Assembly: GCA_900772625.1 (NCBI GenBank)
Contig: CAAHEQ010000046.1
Coordinates: 1 to 7,659, forward strand
Direction of reading: 5' to 3'
DNA length: 7,659 nucleotides
Source of the DNA: Alphaproteobacteria bacterium
Lineage (GTDB): Bacteria > Pseudomonadota > Alphaproteobacteria > CAAHEQ01 > UBA3637
The position numbers were made by a program, and so were the translations under genes. Numbering within the stretch: the first letter of the stretch is position 1; every line of letters starts with the position of its first letter. Shown here one piece after another: positions 1 through 4,907 of the stretch. The notes under the pieces were generated by a model. The model had not been told where the DNA came from and did not search any database. It saw nothing but the letters and a program-made list of their open reading frames with translations.

Positions 1-20
1 AGAGAAAAATGCATTTTTTT

Positions 21-63
21 ATAAAATTCACTTTTGGCTTTATTCCAAAACAGAACAAGTGAA
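21..63 (-). terminator. Possible intrinsic terminator of the ychF-hemerythrin operon
   Basis: Read on the minus strand, the RNA downstream of the hemerythrin stop can form TTTTGG/CCAAAA (bases 45-50 with 32-37, 7-nt loop). An outer TTCAC/GTGAA stem (59-63 with 27-31) adds to it across an 8-nt bulge. TTTTAT follows immediately. The stem is AU-rich and bulged and the U-tract is short, so this is a plausible but weak terminator. Confidence 0.4.
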
Positions 64-74
64 ACAAAACTTTT

Positions 75-512
75 TTAAAAATTCATACGCGGTGGCAGGT
101 TACGCAAGCGTACTAAGTATGGTTTTAATACTTTGTCACGGCTCATAATATGACCGAGCAACCACACGTGCAAAAAGTTGGCAAGCTTGTTTGATATATA
201 GCGTTTATCTTCCACCGAAGGGGCAACATCGAATTGTTGGCGCATTTCTGACACGTTGTGAATAAAGACTTGATGCGAACGCATATGATTTTCGATATCT
301 GGAAATTGAATGCGCTCCATAATATCCTCCTCGTGAGAAAAGTGGTTGCGAGCATAATCATAACATTTTTCAAACACTTTTTCAATCATCTGAAAGTCAT
401 CGACTTGAGCCGCAAGCAACGCTTGATTGACCACATCTAAGAACGCTTTATGTTCATCGTCCAAAGGTGGATAGCCCAACATCATCGAATCTCGCCAAGT
501 TGCTAAAGGCAT
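75..512 (-). CDS. Bacteriohemerythrin (single-domain O2-binding di-iron protein)
   Basis: A 145-residue protein made of one hemerythrin four-helix-bundle domain, the usual length for bacteriohemerythrins. All seven expected di-iron ligands are visible: H21 (DDEH), H57 and E61 (HFSHEE), H76 and H80 (HMRSH), H121 and D126 (HIMSRD). In this family the di-iron centre binds O2 reversibly, and storage, delivery, sensing or iron and NO-related roles have been proposed. No signal peptide, membrane segment or fused signalling domain is present, so it should be a soluble cytoplasmic protein. The start is well supported: GGAGG lies 5 bases before the ATG. The gene follows ychF by only 15 bases and has no room for its own promoter, so it is almost certainly co-transcribed with ychF. 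Family assignment is firm; the physiological role is not visible from sequence. Confidence 0.95.
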   Translation of the reverse strand: MPLATWRDSMMLGYPPLDDEHKAFLDVVNQALLAAQVDDFQMIEKVFEKCYDYARNHFSHEEDIMERIQFPDIENHMRSHQVFIHNVSEMRQQFDVAPSVEDKRYISNKLANFLHVWLLGHIMSRDKVLKPYLVRLRNLPPRMNF

Positions 513-517
513 TTTTA

Positions 518-523
518 CCTCCC
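518..523 (-). promoter_or_regulatory. Strong Shine-Dalgarno site of the hemerythrin gene
   Basis: On the minus strand GGGAGG lies inside the 15-base gap after the ychF stop, with the core GGAGG 5 bases before the ATG ending at 512. It is the strongest ribosome binding site in the window and supports efficient translation of the second gene of the operon. Confidence 0.85.
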
Positions 524-527
524 TATA

Positions 528-1631
528 TTAAACATTAAATAAAAAGTGTACGACATCACCATCTTGCATTACATAATTTTTACCTTCCGAGCGTAATTTG
601 CCTTGCTCTTTTGCCCCAACTTCACCGTGGCAAGCGACATAGTCCTGATACGATACCACCTCCGCTCGAATAAAGCCACGCTCAAAGTCCGTATGGATTA
701 CGCCTGCTGCATTTGGTGCATATGCGCCTTTGCGTACCGTCCAAGCGTGCGCTTCTTTTGGTCCGCTGGTAAAGAACGTCAAAAGCCCAAGCAAACTATA
801 GCCCACTTTAATAATTCTATTTAGTCCTGTTTCTTTTAAATTTAAAGCCTCTAAAAATTCTTTTTGCTCTTCTTCGCTTGAAAGCTGAGCCACTTCTGCT
901 TCAATCGCGGCCGAAATTACAACGGCTTGATTGCCCTCGCTAGCGGCATAATCAAACACGCGTTTTGAATAATCATTTCCCTCGGCGGCGTGTTGTTCGT
1001 CTACATTGCAAACGTAAAGCACAGGCTTTGTCGTCAGCAAAAACAACGACTTTAAAATTTTTTCTTGATTTTCATCATCGCATTGAATGCTGCGAGCGGG
1101 CTTGCCTGCTCGTAAAGCCTCCAACACCTTTTGCATTACGGGCAAAACTTCTTTGGCTTCTCGGTCATTCGCCCGCGCTTTTTTCTCAACAGGAATAATG
1201 CGCTTTTCCATACTGTCCAAATCCGCCAACATCAATTCGGTTTCAACCGTTTGCGCATCACGCACAGGATCAATAGAGCCTTCCACATGCGTAATGTCAT
1301 CATTTTCAAAGCAACGCAACACGTGAATAATCGCATCGACTTCGCGAATGTTGGCCAAAAATTGGTTGCCTAAACCTTCACCTTTAGACGCACCACGCAC
1401 CAAGCCAGCAATATCCACGAACTCCAATTGAGTTGGGACAATCTTTTCAGACTTGTCAATTTCAGCCAACGTGTTCAAGCGATCGTCTGGAACGGCGACT
1501 CGTCCCACATTGGGCTCGATTGTACAGAACGGATAGTTGGCTGCCTGTGCTGCGGCGGTCTGTGTCAGAGCGTTAAACAAAGTTGACTTACCCACGTTAG
1601 GCAAACCAACAATTCCACAATTAAATCCCAT
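528..1631 (-). CDS. ychF: YchF/OLA1 family redox-regulated ribosome-associated ATPase
   Basis: A 367-residue protein of full family length. The P-loop GLPNVGKST (residues 9-17), the G3 motif DIAG (73-76) and the variant G4 motif NVDE (209-212) are visible. NxxE in place of NKxD is the YchF hallmark and explains the known preference of this family for ATP over GTP. A helical coiled-coil region lies around 135-200, and a C-terminal TGS domain (about 285-366) ends in the typical VHFLFNV. In other bacteria YchF binds ribosomes and influences translation and the oxidative stress response; it acts in the cytoplasm. The ATG at 1631 has AGGA 7 bases upstream and a good promoter about 30 bases before it, so the start is secure. 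It is the first gene of an operon with the downstream hemerythrin. No damaged motif was seen. Confidence 0.98.
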   Translation of the reverse strand: MGFNCGIVGLPNVGKSTLFNALTQTAAAQAANYPFCTIEPNVGRVAVPDDRLNTLAEIDKSEKIVPTQLEFVDIAGLVRGASKGEGLGNQFLANIREVDAIIHVLRCFENDDITHVEGSIDPVRDAQTVETELMLADLDSMEKRIIPVEKKARANDREAKEVLPVMQKVLEALRAGKPARSIQCDDENQEKILKSLFLLTTKPVLYVCNVDEQHAAEGNDYSKRVFDYAASEGNQAVVISAAIEAEVAQLSSEEEQKEFLEALNLKETGLNRIIKVGYSLLGLLTFFTSGPKEAHAWTVRKGAYAPNAAGVIHTDFERGFIRAEVVSYQDYVACHGEVGAKEQGKLRSEGKNYVMQDGDVVHFLFNV

Positions 1632-1667
1632 TTTATAATCCTATATTTATTCTAACTGATTGGCTTT

Positions 1668-1695
1668 ATTATAACGGTCTTTCAAATAAAAGCAA
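1668..1695 (-). promoter_or_regulatory. Predicted sigma70-type promoter of the ychF operon
   Basis: On the minus strand, TTGCTT (bases 1690-1695) is separated by 16 bases from a perfect TATAAT (1668-1673). Transcription would begin near 1661, giving a 5' leader of about 30 bases before the ychF ATG. No operator-like repeat is evident around it. Confidence 0.65.
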
Positions 1696-1706
1696 GAGCT
1701 TTTGAC

Positions 1707-1731
1707 AAAAAAATGCGGGAAAGGCTTCGCA
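1707..1731 (-). terminator. Possible weak terminator of the amidase gene
   Basis: On the minus strand TGCG (1728-1731) and CGCA (1714-1717) can pair around a 10-nt loop and are followed directly by seven U (1707-1713). The stem is only four base pairs. A further stem just upstream, GCGCTTG-AAA-CAAGTGC with one G-U pair (1729-1745), could stack or compete with it. The U-tract in the right place is the best argument for termination here. Confidence 0.4.
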
Positions 1732-1782
1732 CTTGTTTCAAGCGCCTCGCACGCACGCCTTGAGCAGGGTCGCAAGCTTACC

Positions 1783-2307
1783 TTACTCGCGCGTCAGCTG
1801 ATTTTTAAACTCAGCCCATGGGAATGTTGCTCCTGGGTCAAACTTGCGTTCTGGTGATACGTCCGAATGGCGCAAAATGCGCTCTGGAGTGACTTTGTGG
1901 CGTTTCATAATGCGGCGGCATAGCTCAAGGCAAGCCAGAATCTGTTCGGTTGTAAAGTCGCCGAAAGTTTTAACTTGCTTTGTCTTTTCATCATACGAGC
2001 GCGCAGGACATTGCAGCTCGATTCCAATGCTTGCATCATTCAAGCTGTTTGTGCCCTTGCGCACAGCATATTCTTGCCAATCCGAAAGCCCCGCATGCCA
2101 CGCCCGTTTACTTTCTTCAACCAGCGCATAAACTGTACCGTCTCGGTCAATCACATAATGCGCACTGACGCGGTGTGGCGGCTTTGAGTCAATCAAATAA
2201 TTAAATGTTTTATCCAAGTTTTCCGTCCCCGTTGCATGAATAATGATAAATTGCACGCGGTCGGTTCTGTCTTCAAAGTTGGGTGAGGGACAAGCAATCA
2301 ATTTCAT
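1783..2307 (-). CDS. AmpD-like N-acetylmuramoyl-L-alanine amidase (Amidase_2)
   Basis: A 174-residue Amidase_2 protein that cleaves the bond between N-acetylmuramic (or anhydromuramic) acid and L-alanine of the stem peptide. Zinc ligands typical of AmpD/AmiD are visible: H24 (IIIHATG), H147 (LRHSDV) and D157 (KFDPG), with the catalytic glutamate E97 (GIELQ) and lysine K155. H50 (SAHYVID) and H71 (WHAG) are also conserved-looking. There is no signal peptide or lipobox, so a cytoplasmic AmpD-type role in muropeptide recycling fits better than the secreted AmiD role. No peptidoglycan-binding tail follows the catalytic domain. The frame extends 9 codons upstream to 2334, but AAAGGAG lies 8 bases before the ATG at 2307, which begins MKLIACPSPN, a typical family start. 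It is transcribed alone and divergently from the pilin-like gene; I found no convincing promoter for it. Confidence 0.93.
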   Translation of the reverse strand: MKLIACPSPNFEDRTDRVQFIIIHATGTENLDKTFNYLIDSKPPHRVSAHYVIDRDGTVYALVEESKRAWHAGLSDWQEYAVRKGTNSLNDASIGIELQCPARSYDEKTKQVKTFGDFTTEQILACLELCRRIMKRHKVTPERILRHSDVSPERKFDPGATFPWAEFKNQLTRE

Positions 2308-2315
2308 TTTGTTTA

Positions 2316-2322
2316 CTCCTTT
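2316..2322 (-). promoter_or_regulatory. Shine-Dalgarno site that fixes the amidase start
   Basis: On the minus strand AAAGGAG ends 8 bases before the ATG at 2307. It sits inside the longer frame that opens at 2334 and therefore favours the internal ATG as the real start. Confidence 0.85.
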
Positions 2323-2421
2323 ACGTTCTTTCATATCACAACAATCCCAAAAAGTAAAGCTTTTGAGTTATAAAAATATAGTTTTGACCTCTCAGCTTTA
2401 AGCTTGTGGAGCAAAGTCAGC

Positions 2422-2449
2422 AAACACACCTAAAAAAGTGCTTGTGTTT
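2422..2449. repeat. 7-bp inverted repeat overlapping the pilin-gene -35 box
   Basis: AAACACA (2422-2428) and TGTGTTT (2443-2449) are perfect inverted copies separated by 14 bases. The right arm covers five of the six bases of the proposed -35 hexamer TTGTGT (2442-2447). This spacing could suit a dimeric DNA-binding regulator, but a 7-bp match in an A/T-rich region may also be chance. Confidence 0.35.
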
Positions 2450-2469
2450 TTAAGCGAATCTTGTACTAT
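2442..2469 (+). promoter_or_regulatory. Predicted promoter of the pilin-like gene
   Basis: TTGTGT (2442-2447), 16 bases, then TACTAT (2464-2469). An overlapping A/T-rich run, TATATAAG, leaves the exact -10 uncertain. Transcription would start close to 2476-2478, at or just before the upstream in-frame ATG at 2477. That makes the ATG at 2498 the likelier start. Confidence 0.5.
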
Positions 2470-2487
2470 ATAAGATATGTTTGATGC

Positions 2488-2493
2488 GAGGAG
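2488..2493 (+). promoter_or_regulatory. Shine-Dalgarno site of the pilin-like gene
   Basis: GAGGAG ends 4 bases before the ATG at 2498. Spacing is short but workable. No comparable site precedes the alternative ATG at 2477. Confidence 0.75.
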
Positions 2494-2497
2494 AAAA

Positions 2498-4126
2498 ATG
2501 CAATACAATTTAAAGCAACAACAAAGCAAGCTTGTGTGCGGGCGTTCGATGATTGAAATGCTGTGCGTTTTGTCCATTGTTGGCATATTGTCCGTTGCGG
2601 CATTTGTCGGATTTAAAGCCGCCATTAACAAGTACGAAGCCAATGCCATTTTAAATGACGCAGCGTTTGCGCTGACCGCGATTCATACGCGCTCGTCCGA
2701 AACGGGCATTAACGAATACAGAATTGATACAGGCTCAAAATGGGAGGTATCGGCTTTTCGTTCGGATGAGCTTGATGACTTTGCAGTGGTTGCTGACGTG
2801 CCAAAGGATGTTTGCCAATACGTTTTGCCCTATAAAAGCAAAGGCACTTTCGGCAAGTTTTATGACGCCAACAGTGGCACTGAAGAAGAGATGCAAGAGC
2901 TGATGAGCTGTGCCGACACTCAAACAATTGTATTTGCGTATTCCCAAAACTCTGATAACAATCCAACACCACCTGAGCCAGAGCCAGAACCTGACTGCTC
3001 TGGCATCACGCCGATAGAATCGTGTGCGATTTCGGCCGATGTGAAAGATGCAAATGGCTGTGTTATTAAAAAGAAGTTCAGCTGCACCGAGGGCAGTACA
3101 TATTGTTTGGACGGCGAACAATGCATCGCATGCCCAACCAAAGAAGACATTCCGTCTAGGGCTTGCTCAATTGAGGCGTTCAGCACATGTCACCAAGTCA
3201 ATCGCGATTTGGGTGAGGCTTGCACCAACGGTTTATGTGACGGCGAAGGCAATTGCATCCCACAAGCCACTTGCACGTCAAGCCAACTGAGCTGTTCTGC
3301 GGGGGCTGACTCGTGGTGTTGCGACAAAGTGAACATGGCGAACTCGGCGTGCGGCACAACAAAAGGCGAGTGCTGTGCAAACGCAATGGATTATCTATGC
3401 TGCACTGCCCCTAAGACGATTTTAATGGATCAAGAAATGACACCACATTGCTGCGCGCCAAGCAATAAATTAGGCAGACGGTTAAGCTCATCGTATTTCC
3501 TTTGGGATTGCTGTGATGTCGGTGGAACGCAAGTTTTGGTCAATTCGACAGGCACAGTGGCCGCAAGTAATTATTGCTGTCCAGCGGGCAGTATTGCCTA
3601 TGACGCGACCAATGGAAAGTGCATCAGCGAATGTCCTGTGAACGCTTCAACAACGGTCGTTAGTGGTAATCAAATCGGTTATTCCGCGTGCTATTGTAAA
3701 GAAGGCTATACGTGGGATGAAAGTTCTGGCACATGTAAAGCGCCAGGGCGCTGTGGCACAACAGGTACAACTTGTGACGCAACTTGTGAGACAAGCTGTA
3801 CAGTTGCGGGCGGAAGTGGTTATACATGCTCGGGTGGCACGTGCACCTGCACAACATCGGGATACGCATTTACGGCGGGTGTGTGTGCAAACGGTTATTG
3901 CGCGGTCACCATTGGGCGCAGTTTGTATTGTCCAACATCAGACAACTTTACCTTCAAATCTGATACTGCGTATGTAGATCCCGCCAACTTAATACATACA
4001 ATTGGCCCATGCAAAGGTTCTACTGTCACCAACAGCTACACAGGTAGCAGTACAACCTTTCCTGACAACAATGTTGTCCTTTCTTGCAACCCCTACAGTG
4101 ACGGATCTTTCGAGCCAGCCGAGTAA
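2498..4126 (+). CDS. Type IV prepilin-like protein with a large cysteine-rich C-terminal region
   Basis: A 542-residue protein, much longer than an ordinary pilin. A 15-residue basic leader ends in VCG and is followed by RSMIEML, matching a class III prepilin signal: G15 before the cleavage site, E20 at mature +5, then a hydrophobic helix to about residue 39. Residue +1 is Arg instead of the usual Phe or Met. Residues 40-150 resemble a small pilin head with C106 and C138 as a likely disulfide. A PE-rich linker (about 151-166) leads to residues 167-542, with 44 cysteines, six of the motifs being adjacent Cys-Cys pairs (274-361), a disintegrin-like stretch (239-253) and EGF-like stretches (375-419 and 430-468). 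The last 60 residues are Ser/Thr-rich and cysteine-poor. Expected fate: processing by a prepilin peptidase and display outside the inner membrane, as a pilus, pseudopilus or adhesin component. No pil or gsp gene is nearby. Function is not known. Confidence 0.85.
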   Translation: MQYNLKQQQSKLVCGRSMIEMLCVLSIVGILSVAAFVGFKAAINKYEANAILNDAAFALTAIHTRSSETGINEYRIDTGSKWEVSAFRSDELDDFAVVADVPKDVCQYVLPYKSKGTFGKFYDANSGTEEEMQELMSCADTQTIVFAYSQNSDNNPTPPEPEPEPDCSGITPIESCAISADVKDANGCVIKKKFSCTEGSTYCLDGEQCIACPTKEDIPSRACSIEAFSTCHQVNRDLGEACTNGLCDGEGNCIPQATCTSSQLSCSAGADSWCCDKVNMANSACGTTKGECCANAMDYLCCTAPKTILMDQEMTPHCCAPSNKLGRRLSSSYFLWDCCDVGGTQVLVNSTGTVAASNYCCPAGSIAYDATNGKCISECPVNASTTVVSGNQIGYSACYCKEGYTWDESSGTCKAPGRCGTTGTTCDATCETSCTVAGGSGYTCSGGTCTCTTSGYAFTAGVCANGYCAVTIGRSLYCPTSDNFTFKSDTAYVDPANLIHTIGPCKGSTVTNSYTGSSTTFPDNNVVLSCNPYSDGSFEPAE

Positions 4127-4144
4127 ACAACAAGGACGGTGTGG

Positions 4145-4221
4145 CAATAAAAAACGCACCGCTCATTCTTTTCAAAAGCTTATAAAACGGGGCCGCAATT
4201 TGTATGCTCCGTTTTTTATTG
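4145..4221. repeat. 12-bp perfect inverted repeat overlapping the terminator
   Basis: CAATAAAAAACG (4145-4156) and CGTTTTTTATTG (4210-4221) are perfect inverted copies 53 bases apart. The right arm takes in the descending stem and T-tract of the terminator hairpin, so this pairing and the terminator cannot form at the same time. Confidence 0.6.
4184..4217 (+). terminator. Intrinsic terminator of the pilin-like gene
   Basis: AAAACGGGGC (4184-4193) pairs with GCTCCGTTTT (4206-4215) over ten base pairs with one G-U, around a 12-nt loop, and runs into a six-T tract (4212-4217). It lies 57 bases after the stop codon and ends the pilin transcript ahead of the ankyrin promoter. Confidence 0.78.
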
Positions 4222-4253
4222 GGCACATTTCATAAATATATCACATAAGAACA

Positions 4254-4281
4254 TTGATTTTTTGGATAAATATGCTATAAT
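4254..4281 (+). promoter_or_regulatory. Extended -10 promoter of the ankyrin-repeat gene
   Basis: TTGATT (4254-4259), 16 bases, then a perfect TATAAT (4276-4281) preceded by TG one base upstream (4273-4274), the extended -10 arrangement. Transcription should start near 4288, so the upstream TTG codon at 4287 cannot serve as the translation start. Confidence 0.8.
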
Positions 4282-4302
4282 AATTCTTGTATTGCGACAA
4301 AG

Positions 4303-4308
4303 AAAGGA
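4303..4308 (+). promoter_or_regulatory. Shine-Dalgarno site of the ankyrin-repeat gene
   Basis: AAAGGA ends 8 bases before the ATG at 4317 and supports this start over the TTG at 4287, which opens the same frame. Confidence 0.8.
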
Positions 4309-4316
4309 TTATAAAA

Positions 4317-4817
4317 ATGCGTTCGATCAGACAAATACAACACTTTATGCAGGCGCAAGACGAGGTTTATTTTTCCGCACTGGCAAACGGTGATTTGCCC
4401 GTGATTGAGGATTGCCTGATTTACCGCAACACAGATCCGAACCAATTGCTATTATACCCAACGAGCCCGATTGATTTTAAGGCTGCTCCTGCGCTATGTA
4501 TCGCGGTTGCAAACGATAATGAGGCGCTAGTAAACTTGCTTTTAAAGCACAAAGCCGATCCCAACGTTTGCGATGATGAAGGCATTACGCCACTGATGCT
4601 GGCTGCTGATACGGGCAATCGAAAAATTATCAACGCGCTGATAGAACACGGCGCAAATTTAACCGCTCACGATGATGAGGGGCGCTATGTCGTTGATTAT
4701 GCTGAAGATGAAGCTACGCTTTATTACTTGACAAACTGCCGCTTAAATCAGCTGTGCGCCAAGCATAACATTAACTTAGATAAGTTAATCCGCGCAAAAG
4801 AAAACACGCGCGCGTAA
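4317..4817 (+). CDS. Small ankyrin-repeat protein, function unknown
   Basis: A 166-residue protein consisting almost wholly of ankyrin-like repeats. Repeat 1 (about 16-42) is diverged (FSALANGDLPVIEDCL). Repeats 2 (about 57-88, ALCIAVANDNEALVNLLLKH) and 3 (about 89-121, GITPLMLAADTGN then NALIEHGANL) are close to consensus. A fourth, degenerate repeat (about 122-150) precedes a short charged helix and tail. There is no signal peptide or membrane segment, so it is probably cytoplasmic. Ankyrin repeats are protein-binding scaffolds and do not indicate a specific partner. The gene has its own strong promoter, lies between the pilin terminator and the recJ promoter, and seems to be a single-gene unit. 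I do not recognise a specific family. It could be a housekeeping interaction module or, if the organism is host-associated, a secreted effector, but no secretion signal is visible. Confidence 0.88.
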   Translation: MRSIRQIQHFMQAQDEVYFSALANGDLPVIEDCLIYRNTDPNQLLLYPTSPIDFKAAPALCIAVANDNEALVNLLLKHKADPNVCDDEGITPLMLAADTGNRKIINALIEHGANLTAHDDEGRYVVDYAEDEATLYYLTNCRLNQLCAKHNINLDKLIRAKENTRA

Positions 4818-4846
4818 ACTTTTTTGCCTGCATCCGAAAAAAAGGC

Positions 4847-4876
4847 TTGCATTCAAACTTCTTTTGGGCTTATGAT
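4847..4876 (+). promoter_or_regulatory. Predicted promoter of recJ
   Basis: TTGCAT (4847-4852), 18 bases, then TATGAT (4871-4876). The start of transcription would be near 4883, leaving about 25 bases of leader before the ATG at 4908. The earlier in-frame ATGs at 4872 and 4875 fall within the -10 element itself. Confidence 0.5.
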
Positions 4877-4895
4877 GAAAATATCAGTACGAAAG

Positions 4896-4900
4896 AAGGA
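4896..4900 (+). promoter_or_regulatory. Shine-Dalgarno site that fixes the recJ start
   Basis: AAGGA ends 7 bases before the ATG at 4908. The frame is open back to 4824, but no ribosome binding site or conserved RecJ sequence lies in that extension. Confidence 0.75.
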
Positions 4901-4907
4901 AGTTAAA

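Noticed and set aside
5..18. Perfect palindrome AAAAATGCATTTTT
   Set aside because: A palindrome with no loop in A/T-rich DNA; it lies after the candidate terminator and could be chance.
1713..1763. 16-codon plus-strand reading frame in the ychF-amidase gap
   Set aside because: No Shine-Dalgarno site, very short, and it overlaps the likely terminator structure of the amidase gene.
2308..2334. Nine extra N-terminal codons for the amidase
   Set aside because: The Shine-Dalgarno AAAGGAG lies inside this extension, and homologous proteins begin at the MKLIACPSPN start.
2477..2497. Upstream ATG giving a 7-residue longer pilin-like protein
   Set aside because: It lies at the predicted transcription start and has no Shine-Dalgarno site, while GAGGAG precedes the ATG at 2498.
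2398..2649. 83-codon minus-strand frame across the pilin promoter and start
   Set aside because: It is antisense to the prepilin signal region, has no recognisable domain, and runs through a promoter; treated as a shadow.
3048..3977. Long cysteine- or arginine-rich frames in other phases of the pilin-like gene
   Set aside because: They mirror the biased codon composition of the real gene and lack starts with ribosome binding sites.
4287..4316. TTG start for the ankyrin protein
   Set aside because: It coincides with the predicted transcription start; AAAGGA and ATG at 4317 are better.
4818..4850. Terminator after the ankyrin gene
   Set aside because: Only a 4-bp GCCT/AGGC stem is available and the T-tract precedes it, so it does not fit an intrinsic terminator.
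4824..4907. 28-residue N-terminal extension of RecJ
   Set aside because: The stretch covers the predicted promoter, lacks a ribosome binding site, and is not RecJ-like in sequence.
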